This document shows positions 52,554-62,000 of a DNA stretch of 64,000 bases, in pieces (position 1 is the first letter of the stretch; every line of letters starts with the position of its first letter). The DNA lies in assembly GCA_021812985.1 (NCBI GenBank), contig JAKAMG010000002.1, positions 1 to 64,000 of the forward strand. The letters are read 5' to 3'. Source of the stretch: Bacteroidota bacterium. GTDB taxonomy: Bacteria > Bacteroidota > Ignavibacteria > Kryptoniales > JAKASW01. The position numbers and the translations under genes are program-made. The notes under the pieces were generated by a model that had not been told where the DNA came from, ran no database searches, and was given only the letters and a program-made list of their open reading frames with translations.

Positions 52554-53034
52554 GCGGCTCCCCAGGATTGAGCTCCCTAAGGGTATGAAGTTTGTCGGCA
52601 GGCACGCAAGAATGTCACTCGCAAACGACCGAACATTCGAGCTGTGGAACAGCTTCATGCCGCGGAGGAACGAGGTGGGTTTAAGAGCGGGGAGTGAATT
52701 GTTCTCTATCGGAGTGTATCCCCCTTTATACTTCGTCAACTTCGACCCCTCCGCTGAATTCGAGAAGTGGGCGGCCGTCCGGGTGACTGACGTTGTATCT
52801 ATCCCTGATGGAATGGAGACGATTGCGTCGCCCGAAGGCGCGTATGCCGTATTCAAGTACACCGGCCTGCCTAGCGATGGAGGAAAAGCGTTCGATTACA
52901 TTTTCGGGACCTGGCTCCCTAATTCCGGATACGTGCTCGAGGAAAGGCCCCATTACGCCGTGATGGGAGAAAAGTACAGAAACGGCGATCCGGCGTCCGA
53001 AGAAGAGTTGTGGCTACCGGTTAGACTGAAGTAG
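52543..53034 (+). CDS. GyrI-like effector-binding domain protein
   Basis: A 163-residue protein from the ATG at 52543, which overlaps the preceding pentapeptide gene by 11 bases. The sequence follows the GyrI-like (SbmC, AraC effector-binding) fold: an early strand FVGRHARMSLANDRTFELW, then FEKWAAVRV, EGAYAVFKYTG, a helix AFDYIFGTWL and the final LWLPVRL. Family members bind small amphipathic ligands; E. coli GyrI (SbmC) inhibits gyrase. The ligand here is unknown. The overlap with a Qnr-like gene suggests a joint function. Confidence 0.85.
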   Translation: MQIERLPRIELPKGMKFVGRHARMSLANDRTFELWNSFMPRRNEVGLRAGSELFSIGVYPPLYFVNFDPSAEFEKWAAVRVTDVVSIPDGMETIASPEGAYAVFKYTGLPSDGGKAFDYIFGTWLPNSGYVLEERPHYAVMGEKYRNGDPASEEELWLPVRLK

Positions 53035-53158
53035 CCACTCGCAAGACGCCGGAGCATCTACGCCCCTTCACATTTATTTATCCGCACGTAACTCCACCTT
53101 CCCTTTCACTGTGTTTATTTCCATCGTCCTCATATATTGAAAAAAAAAGAATGGATGG

Positions 53159-54292
53159 ATGGAACGGCCCGGCAATTTGATTTTAAAGAGAAACACCGTC
53201 GTAGTAAAAATCGGCACGAACCTCCTCGCAGACAAGACGAGGGGGATCGACACTGGAAGAATTGAAGCCATCGCGAAGAGCGTATCTTCGCTACGCGGCA
53301 GGGGGACAGACGTTGCGATCGTCAGCTCCGGAGCAATCGGAGCCGGCGTGGCGGCGCTCGGATTGAAGGCAAGACCGAGGACAATTCCAGAGAAACAGGC
53401 AACGGCGGCCATCGGCCAGCCTCTGCTGATGGAAGCGTACGAGCACGCCTTCCGCAAGGTCAATCAGCCCATCGCCCAGCTTCTTCTGACCAGGGACGAT
53501 TTTTCCAACCGCGGCAGATACGTCAACGCCAGAAATACATTCGCCGCCCTCTTCGAGAAAGGGGTCGTCCCGGTTATCAACGAAAACGACACTGTAGCTG
53601 TAGAAGAGATTAAGCTCGGCGACAACGACAACCTCTCCGCGATGGTGGCGACTCTTGTCGAGGCGGGGATGCTCTTAATACTTTCTGACGTCGACGGACT
53701 ATACACCGCCGCGCCGTCGGCCGACCCACGCGCGGAACTCATCAGGGTCGTGGAGAGAATTACCCCACAGGTGGAGCGTTATGCGAGGAAGAAAGTGAGC
53801 GAGCTGAGCACTGGTGGAATGGCCACGAAGATACAGGCGGCAAAGCTATGCGTCGGCTCGGGAATAACCGTCGTCATCGCCAACGGAAGGAAACCGGACG
53901 TTATCGAGTCCATATTCAGAGGCGACGTGCCAGGCACAATTTTCCTCCCATCGGACACAAGACTCTCGACCCGGAAACAATGGATCGGTTTCGTCTCACA
54001 CACAAGAGGGAGCATCGTCGTAGACGCCGGGGCCAGCGCTGCACTTTTGAAAAAACATAAGAGCCTCCTCCCTTCAGGCATCCTAGAAATCCGGGGCGAG
54101 TTCAGGGCAAGGGACATAGTGTCGATCGTCGGTCCGGACGGAAGGCAAATCGGAAAGGGGATCTGCGACTATTCATCCGCGGAGCTGAACAAGATCAAAG
54201 GGAAGAAGAGCTCAGAAGTGGAGGCGGTCCTCCACAGGAAAGCCCCGGCAGAAGTAGTCCACAGGGATAACCTTGCACCTTTCGGCGAATGA
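53159..54292 (+). CDS. proB: Glutamate 5-kinase with C-terminal PUA domain
   Basis: A 377-residue enzyme for the first step of proline synthesis, phosphorylating glutamate with ATP. The amino-acid-kinase domain (10-260) shows VVVKIGTNLLAD, IVSSGAIGAG, VINENDTVAVEE, GDNDNLSAMVA and STGGMATKI. The PUA domain (about 280-365) begins GFVSHTRGSIVVDAGA, as in the long ProB form. Start choice is uncertain: three ATGs lie within 11 bases (53151, 53155, 53159), only the last is in frame, and no Shine-Dalgarno is visible behind the poly-A run. proA follows 92 bases downstream. ProB is typically inhibited by proline. Confidence 0.95.
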   Translation: MERPGNLILKRNTVVVKIGTNLLADKTRGIDTGRIEAIAKSVSSLRGRGTDVAIVSSGAIGAGVAALGLKARPRTIPEKQATAAIGQPLLMEAYEHAFRKVNQPIAQLLLTRDDFSNRGRYVNARNTFAALFEKGVVPVINENDTVAVEEIKLGDNDNLSAMVATLVEAGMLLILSDVDGLYTAAPSADPRAELIRVVERITPQVERYARKKVSELSTGGMATKIQAAKLCVGSGITVVIANGRKPDVIESIFRGDVPGTIFLPSDTRLSTRKQWIGFVSHTRGSIVVDAGASAALLKKHKSLLPSGILEIRGEFRARDIVSIVGPDGRQIGKGICDYSSAELNKIKGKKSSEVEAVLHRKAPAEVVHRDNLAPFGE

Positions 54293-54384
54293 CACCTTCG
54301 GCGCGTCAGCAACAGATTAGGGAAGAGATAAGTCATCCGTCGCACGAAGACACAACGAAAGCAAAGAATTGTCAGTGAAGTGAT

Positions 54385-55641
54385 ATGAACAAGCCTAAGA
54401 TAGTGGAAAGAAAAGCGGAAGCTGTCAAGGAGGCAAGCGCCGTTCTCTACACCGCGACTGCCGCGAAGAAGAACGCACTCCTGCGCGCGATTGCAGGAAG
54501 ACTCGAGAAGGAATCCACCTCGATACTGCGACAAAACGAAGCCGACCTCGCCGCCGCACGCGCCGCAGGAATCTCCGCCGTCCTTCTGGATCGACTCGCG
54601 CTCAACGAAAAGAGAATTTCGCAAATGGTCGCCGGGGTTCGGGATGTGATCTCGCTCCCCGATCCCGTGGGCGAAGTGTTGGACCGGCAGCGTCGCCCAA
54701 ACGGTCTCGTAATTGAGAAGGTGCGCGTGCCACTAGGTGCCGTCGGAATTATATATGAGGCGCGGCCGAACGTCACGATCGATGCCGCGGCCCTCTGTCT
54801 AAAGGCAGGCAACGCGGTTCTCCTTAAGGGTGGGTCTGAAGCTCTGAAGTCCAACAGCGCACTCGTCGCGGTTGTCAAAAGGGCGCTGAGGGATGTGGGA
54901 CTCCCTGCAGGATGCGTGGAGTTTATAGACACAGCTGATCGCTCGGCTGTCGCTGAATTGATAAAGCTAGACAAATATATCGACATAATCATTCCGCGGG
55001 GGAGCCAGACCCTGATAAGATTCATACAGGAAAACTCAGCCGTCCCCGTTATAGCGCACGGGGAGGGAAACTGTCACGTCTACGTCGACGGCTCGGCCAA
55101 CCTGCGCGACGCGGTTGAGATCGTCTTCAACGCGAAAGTCCAACGCCCGTCCGTCTGCAATGCCGCTGAAAAACTCTTGATAGACGAGAAAGTAGCAGTG
55201 AGATATCTTCCCCGGATCGCCGCGAGACTGAGAAAGGCCCGCGTCGAACTCCGCGGTGATAGGAAATCGCGGTCGATCGTGGCCGACATGCTCCCCGCCA
55301 CCGAAGAAGACTGGCACAAAGAATATCTCGATCTCGTCATGGCAGTCAAAGTGGTCAAAGGGGTCGACGAGGCCATCGCCCACATAAACAGGTACGGTTC
55401 CCACCATTCAGATTCGATAGTGACTGCGAACAAGGCACGTGGCGAGAAATTCCTTCGAGAGGTGGACTCGGCGGCTGTCTACGTAAACGCTTCAACGCGG
55501 TTCACAGACGGTTTCGAGTTCGGACTCGGCGCGGAGATCGGAATAAGCACTCAGAAACTTCACGCGCGTGGTCCGATGGGATTGGCAGAGCTTACAAGCA
55601 CAAAATTTGTCGTGCGCGGGAAGGGGCAGGTCAGGAAATAG
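54385..55641 (+). CDS. proA: Gamma-glutamyl phosphate reductase
   Basis: A 418-residue aldehyde-dehydrogenase-fold enzyme that reduces gamma-glutamyl phosphate (the unstable product of ProB) to glutamate semialdehyde with NADPH. The catalytic cysteine is Cys258 in QRPSVCNAAEKLL. NADPH-binding and family blocks YEARPNVTIDAAALCLKAGN, LLKGGSEA and SQTLIRFIQ are present. It follows proB on the same strand, the usual arrangement that allows channelling of the intermediate. It is convergent with the histidine kinase gene, ending 28 bases before it. Confidence 0.97.
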   Translation: MNKPKIVERKAEAVKEASAVLYTATAAKKNALLRAIAGRLEKESTSILRQNEADLAAARAAGISAVLLDRLALNEKRISQMVAGVRDVISLPDPVGEVLDRQRRPNGLVIEKVRVPLGAVGIIYEARPNVTIDAAALCLKAGNAVLLKGGSEALKSNSALVAVVKRALRDVGLPAGCVEFIDTADRSAVAELIKLDKYIDIIIPRGSQTLIRFIQENSAVPVIAHGEGNCHVYVDGSANLRDAVEIVFNAKVQRPSVCNAAEKLLIDEKVAVRYLPRIAARLRKARVELRGDRKSRSIVADMLPATEEDWHKEYLDLVMAVKVVKGVDEAIAHINRYGSHHSDSIVTANKARGEKFLREVDSAAVYVNASTRFTDGFEFGLGAEIGISTQKLHARGPMGLAELTSTKFVVRGKGQVRK

Positions 55642-55668
55642 CGTTCCGTGGTTTCCCCGGTGCCGCTT

Positions 55669-58600
55669 TCAACTTTCCCCGCTTCCTCCCAGGACACTGC
55701 TCACTTTTTCCAGTATCTCGCTCACCTGAAAGGGTTTATCAAGGAAGGCGATCACCCCTTCGCTAAGGAGCTCCTCTGAATCGACGCTGAGGTTATAGCC
55801 ACTGGCGAGCAAAACCTTCACATCCCGATCTATAGCCTTGAGTCTTCTGAAAGCCTCCGCGCCATTGATTCCTGGCATCATCATATCCATGATGACAAGA
55901 CCTATTTCGCGTCCACCTTCAGTGTACGCTTTAACCGCGGCTTCGCCATCAGCGGCGGATAGCACCTTATAACCGCCCCCCTCAAGTGAATCGACCAGCA
56001 GCTCTCTCATCAAAGGCTCATCTTCGACGACGAGTATCGTCCTCCTCCGTCCGCCCGATGATAGGCCAGCGGTCGTGGCGGCGTCTCCTTCCGCGGCGGG
56101 GTAATAGATTCTGAACGTGGTTCCCTTACCGAGAGCGCTCTCGACATCTACAAAACCTCCGTGATTGCGCACTATTCCATAAACCATAGAAAGCCCCATC
56201 CCCTTTCCCTTTTCCTTCGTAGTGAAAAAGGGTTCGAAGACTCTTCCTGCTGTCGTCTTCTCCATTCCTACGCCGGTATCCGTCACATCTATTCGAACAT
56301 AACGTCCCGGCCTGGCGTCGACATTCCCGGCGCAGTCGTCCCTGGAGAGTTCCACAGCGCTTGCGGAGATCTTCAGCCTCCCGCCGGACGGCATCGCCTC
56401 CAACGCGTTGGCGCAGAGATTCATAATCACCTGCTCCATTTGTCTCGGGTCCCCATTCACCGCAGGGAGATCGTCAGACAGCCCGGCGTCTAAAGAAACC
56501 CTCCTGGGACTCGTCGGTCCCAGTTCTCGAACTGTTTTCCGTACAATATCACTGACGCTCAGCGGGACGACCTTGTACTTTCCGCCGCGGGCGAAGGCGA
56601 GAAGTTGACTCGTCAACTCCGCCGCGCGAGCGGCGTTCGCTTCTATTGTCTCCACATATTTGCGGAACTCATGCCCCTCTGGCATTTTGCTCTTCATGAA
56701 CGAGGCATATCCGAGTATCGCGCCGAGAATGTTGTTGAAGTCGTGGGCTATTCCCCCCGCCAGAAGGCCTACAGCCTCCATTTTTTGAGATTGAACAAGC
56801 TGCTCCTCGAGTGAAATCCGACTGGTCACGTCGCTTGAAATTTCCACGTAACCCGTAATATCTCCGCGAGAATCTATAACTGGTCCGATTGTCTTGTCGA
56901 GAAAAATGATAGAACCATCTTTGCGAATGCTCTTGAATCTCGCACGGAAGACATTCCCGGCTCTCAAAGTATTCCAGAGCTTATCAAAGAATTCCGGCTC
57001 ATGCTCGGTGCTCCTCAGAATCTCGGTGCTCTTCCCCACCACGTCTTCGTTCGTGAAACCTGTAAGCTTTGTGAAAGTGGAATTGACATACCTGATAATT
57101 CCTCCGGCGTCCGAGACAACAACACCTTCCGAAAGCCGCTCAAAAGCCGCGAGGAGATCGTCTCTCTCTTTTTCGAGGTCCAGCCTGACCTTGCGTTCCA
57201 ATTGCCGCCTGATAACTCCAGAGAACATATCACCCGCGGTGACGAGAAAATCCGTTTCAGTCGCCCTCCAAACCCGATTTGCCCTATTGCACAGAAAGAC
57301 CAGGTACCCCCATTCCTGTCCTTCGACGGAAATCCGGGCGACCGCACACGATCTCATTTCGAACGCTCGGGAGATCTCGTCGCCTTCGCAAACTCTGAAG
57401 CGGGAGCCGTCCGCAAACAGGGCCTCCGTTTTTTCAAGGCTCAGATTGAATTCCCCTGAAGTGGAACGCCCCTCTCTCCACGACTCGAAGGCACATTTGG
57501 CACCCTGAGGCGCCTTTTGAACCAACACCGCTCCGGCTACGTCCAGCCTCGCGACGATTGCAGCTAGGGAAGCCTCAATGATTTCTTTCAACTCCCCTCC
57601 CCGCAGGGCTGCCGTAAGTATTTCCCTCGATGCTTCGGAAGTAATGTTATGAAGCTCTACCTCCTTTTGAAGCGCGATCAGCTCGGTGACATCCATGAGG
57701 GCTCCATGGATCACCTCCCTCCGATAGTTGGGATCATACCCGAGCTCAGCGTTCTCGTAGACGTAGATTGTAGAGCCATCCGCTTTTCTACCGACGAGTA
57801 AGTTTCTCCTCACCTGTCCGTTTGTCTTAAGTTCATCAATGAACTTTCTTCTCTCGGACGGATCGGCGTATAGCGCTGATGCGTTGATTGAACGGACAGT
57901 CTCTCCACTTTCGTATCCGAAGATCGCGGCAAATGTCCTATTTGCTTCTACTATTGTACCATCTTCCGTTGAAAGATAAATACCTGCGGGGCTGAGCCTG
58001 AAGAGTTCTGAGTACCGCTTGTCGGAGTCAAGAGCCGCCTTTCTTGCAGCCTGAGTGCCCGTCACGTCCTCGACAAACCCCTCGTATCCCTTTGCCGCCC
58101 CTGATTCGTCGACGATCGTTCTGATCGACAGGTTGACGTAGACCGGCTTTCCCAAAGAATTCAGGAGACGTATCCCCTTCTGATTGACAGATGTCCCTCC
58201 TGCGCCGGACGCATATTTCAGGAAGTCCTGAAGCACATCCTTGTTTCCTGTAAGCTCCTTAGGCCCGGAGTATCCGAGCAATACCGCAAGGGACCGGTTC
58301 GCGGCAATGACTTCACCGTCCTTACCTGCTTCAAAAATTCCAATTGCCGCGTTCTCAAAAAGTCTCTCATATCGCCCGCCGGTTTCTCTGATGAGGTCCC
58401 CTTTCGTCTTGAGTTCGCGGGCGAGCGAACCAGACCTTCGATGGTAGAGGACAATCACAGAAACGGCAGCGCCTACGAGGAGGAGGGCCAGCAGAATCCA
58501 GAGTCCAAAACCACCCGTGGTGTCGTCCGGATAGGCACCGGCAGGCCCTGCGGGCCCATGGAACAGCCAGAACATTCCTGCCGGGCTCAGGGCAATTGGG

Positions 58601-58830
58601 ACAGGATTAAACGTGAATGCTATCGCCGGCAGGGGAACAGTACGCCAGCGATGTGATCGTTGGGAGATAGCTGCGGCAGCAGGGAGACAAGCATATCCCG
58701 CGAATTGAAAGACACCGCCCCACCTCTCCACGCATGGAGATAGAATCATAGCAAGGCTATGAATAATGTAAGACGGAACCATTCCCCGAGAATATATGAG
58801 CGTGGCTCCAGCCCGAAGCAGCTCTTTCAT
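55669..58830 (-). CDS. Hybrid sensor histidine kinase with multiple PAS and GAF-like sensors
   Basis: A 1053-residue membrane-associated hybrid kinase. One clear membrane helix lies at 108-129 (GLWILLALLLVGAAVSVIVL). Then come two PAS domains (about 155-270 and 285-395), a GAF-like segment (about 400-550) and a third PAS (575-690). The HisKA domain has phospho-acceptor His in GGIAHDFNNILGAILGY, followed by an HATPase (NLCANALEAMPSGG, DTGVGMEKTTAGRVFEPFF, KGMGLSMVYGIVRNHGG) and a C-terminal receiver (VVEDEPLM, VIMDMMMPG, LDKPF). The signal is unknown. The N-terminal 100 residues look poorly ordered and the start may lie further downstream, for example at residue 86. Confidence 0.88.
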   Translation of the reverse strand: MKELLRAGATLIYSRGMVPSYIIHSLAMILSPCVERWGGVFQFAGYACLPAAAAISQRSHRWRTVPLPAIAFTFNPVPIALSPAGMFWLFHGPAGPAGAYPDDTTGGFGLWILLALLLVGAAVSVIVLYHRRSGSLARELKTKGDLIRETGGRYERLFENAAIGIFEAGKDGEVIAANRSLAVLLGYSGPKELTGNKDVLQDFLKYASGAGGTSVNQKGIRLLNSLGKPVYVNLSIRTIVDESGAAKGYEGFVEDVTGTQAARKAALDSDKRYSELFRLSPAGIYLSTEDGTIVEANRTFAAIFGYESGETVRSINASALYADPSERRKFIDELKTNGQVRRNLLVGRKADGSTIYVYENAELGYDPNYRREVIHGALMDVTELIALQKEVELHNITSEASREILTAALRGGELKEIIEASLAAIVARLDVAGAVLVQKAPQGAKCAFESWREGRSTSGEFNLSLEKTEALFADGSRFRVCEGDEISRAFEMRSCAVARISVEGQEWGYLVFLCNRANRVWRATETDFLVTAGDMFSGVIRRQLERKVRLDLEKERDDLLAAFERLSEGVVVSDAGGIIRYVNSTFTKLTGFTNEDVVGKSTEILRSTEHEPEFFDKLWNTLRAGNVFRARFKSIRKDGSIIFLDKTIGPVIDSRGDITGYVEISSDVTSRISLEEQLVQSQKMEAVGLLAGGIAHDFNNILGAILGYASFMKSKMPEGHEFRKYVETIEANAARAAELTSQLLAFARGGKYKVVPLSVSDIVRKTVRELGPTSPRRVSLDAGLSDDLPAVNGDPRQMEQVIMNLCANALEAMPSGGRLKISASAVELSRDDCAGNVDARPGRYVRIDVTDTGVGMEKTTAGRVFEPFFTTKEKGKGMGLSMVYGIVRNHGGFVDVESALGKGTTFRIYYPAAEGDAATTAGLSSGGRRRTILVVEDEPLMRELLVDSLEGGGYKVLSAADGEAAVKAYTEGGREIGLVIMDMMMPGINGAEAFRRLKAIDRDVKVLLASGYNLSVDSEELLSEGVIAFLDKPFQVSEILEKVSSVLGGSGES

Positions 58831-59090
58831 TCACTAATCTTCGTATCGGATGGAAAAATCAAAACTAAAGGGATAAGTAATGGAAATCCTGCAAAAAGGA
58901 GAAAAAGAACAGGATCGATGCTCCGGGTGCCGCAACTTCAAGGCACGCCTCGTTTGCTTGATATTTACTGTATGCTTTGATATTTTTTCGAGCAAACCAA
59001 GACTACAATTATGGAGATTTCATTATACAGATTGCTAATGTGTTAGAAGAAAAGACCTTTTGAACGAGTATTCTCCGAGCAATCTGCGTA

Positions 59091-62000
59091 GTGGAAAGAT
59101 TTAGAAACCATAGCGGTCATTTCGCGTTTCAGACTCTTCTCGCTTTAATTATCGGGGCTGGCGCGTGGGCTTCTCTCGAATTCGTAAACGGCGGTCACGG
59201 CTTCAAGCCGGCGAGATTCAACGCTCGCGAGCGTTCCGACAGAAGGCCGTGGCGAATTCAGTCAGGTTCGCCGGCTGATGCCGCTCTGATAAGACCGGCA
59301 GATTTTTCCCCCCAGCAGTTGCCGGCGTTCCATCCCCCCTCAGGGTTCCCCATTCAAATGGCTTCGATCTTCCAGTCTGATTCGACGAAGGAGATGAGAG
59401 GGGAAAGGGCGGCTGTTGACTCGACATCAACCACGGCCGTACTGAGCGACACCCTGTCAGCAAAGAAGAGCATTGACACTACTGCAGCCAAGCCGGATTC
59501 CGTTTCCCTGGACAGTCTCAAGCTTTCTGCGTGGCTTCAGGGAATGCGCCCAACACAACCGCAGGCAGCAATCTTCAAGGGGTACCAGTACCCGCTGTTC
59601 TTATACTCAGGCGTCATACAGCAGTCCACTGCCATAGATTCAACCGGAAAGTTCGTCACAGTCAGGGAATCTCTCTTCGGCAAGGACGTCCGCGTGCCAT
59701 TGCAGATACCTCTCGACGAATACATAAAACTGGAGGAACAGCATTATATAAGGAACACCTGGGAGGACCTCGCGCACTCTTACACTCCTGTCCAGACGAA
59801 CGCGCTTGGCTCCTTCATGTCGGGAGTGACGAACATAGACATTCCGATACCGGCCAATCCGGTACTCAGCATATTCGGTCCGCCGAGAATCAACCTCAGG
59901 ATATCTGGTGCAGTGGACATACACGGCGCCTGGCGCAATCAGAAGTTAAACGCGCAGACCCTCTCCCAGCTGGGCAACGTCACGAATCAGCCCGACTTCA
60001 AGCAGGATGTGCAGATTAATGTGAGCGGCACGGTCGGCGACAAGCTGAACATCGGCGCGAACTGGGACACACAGAACCAGTTCGATTACGAAAACCAGTT
60101 GAAGATTAAGTACACCGGCTACGATGACGAGATAATAAAGAGCGTCGAGGCGGGAAACGTGGCGATGAGTACGCCCGCGTCGTTCGTAGGGAGCAACCAG
60201 GCGCTGTTCGGAATAAAGACCGAGATGCAGCTGGGTCCGCTCACTCTGACGGCCCTGGCCAGCCAGCAAAAAGCGCAGGGCAAGACCCTCAGCGTCAGCG
60301 GCGGTTCGTCAAGCCAGACATTCAGCCTACATGCGTACCAGTTCGCCACCAATCACTACTTCATTGATTCAAACTACATCGCCGGATACGAAAAGTATCT
60401 GCAGTCGGCCGGGAACCAGTACAACCCGAACCTTCTCGTAACCGACTACGAAGTCTACGTCTCTCAGCCCACGACCGCGCCGAATCCCAACCTGAGGCAG
60501 GGTTACGCTGTGATGAACCTACCGACTCTGCAGACCGACAAGGCATACTACGATTCGCTCCGCACGGCACCAACTTTCACGCCGCCGAATTGGACGGTCG
60601 AATTCGGAAGGTTCCAGCTTCTCGACAAGTCCCAGTACACGCTCGATCCAGTCACGGGTGTCCTTACTCTCAACACGTCGATACAGTCGAACCAGATTGT
60701 GGCAATTGCCTACAGCACGCAGGACGGCTCGACATACGGGACTTTCTCGTACGCGGACACATCCAAGCAGTACCCTCTCGTTTTGAACATGGTTGTCCCG
60801 GAGGATCCGCAGCCTTCCCGGGCTGACGCGTGGAGACTAATGCTCCGAAACATCTACCCCACGGGGGGATTGAATCTTGACCAGAACTCACTGAAGAACG
60901 TCCAGATTACCTATACTCCATCCGGCCAGCCGGCGCAGGACAACATAGACAACATAAACCTCCTTCAGGTTTTCGGGCTTGACAAGACCGGGGCTAACGG
61001 AGGCGCGCCTGACGGACAGATGGACTGGAATCCGCCGATAGACATAAACAAGGCGACGGGCGAAATAATATTCCCTTATCTGCAGCCGTTCGTGGAAGCA
61101 TTCAAGAGCTACGTCGGCCCGAACGGACAGACGATTGCCAATCCAGATTCGTTTTCTTACGCGGCCATATACGATACGACGTATGACGCCGCCACCACCT
61201 CCTTCATTTCGAGAGACCGATTCCTGATAACGGGTTCATATACGAGTTCCGTCACCTCGCACTACAATCTCGGGTTTAACCTCGTGGAGGGAAGCGTCAA
61301 GGTTCTCCTAAACGGGACACCGCTTACGTCCGGCGTCGATTACACAGTCGACTACGTCACCGGCGAAGTGGACATAAAGAACCAGACCGCTCTCCAGTCC
61401 GGATCGAACGTGCAAATCCAATACGAGACGAACGATATTTTTCAGATAGCTTCGAAATCCCTAATGGGTGCGAGGGCCGATTACAAAGTGAACGAGAACA
61501 CCGACATCGGCTTCACTATAATGGGCTATTCCCGGCAGTCACCAAACGACAAGGTACGGCTCGGAGAGGAACCGATAAGCAACATGATCCTCGATGCGGA
61601 CGCAGGTACAAGTCTTGACCTCCCATTCGTGACGAAGGCTCTCGACGCTCTCCCTCTCATTCAGACCGCCGCGCCATCGCGACTGAACGTCCACGGAGAG
61701 ATTGCGTACATGCTCCCGAATCCGAACACACGGACGAGCGTAATTCCGGATGACCATGGACAGGGCATCGCCTACATCGACGACTTCGAAGGATCGAAGA
61801 AAACGATTCCGCTCCCGGTAACTTACTCGGGCTGGACGATATCGAGCCCCCCCGCAGTCTCCAGACTCGACACGCTCTATCCGCAGATCGCCGATACGGC
61901 CAAAAACGACTACAGGTCGTGGCTGTTCTGGTACAACAGGATACCGCCGACCACGAGCGTGCGAGACATCTGGCCGAACAAGAATGTTCCCGCGGATCAG

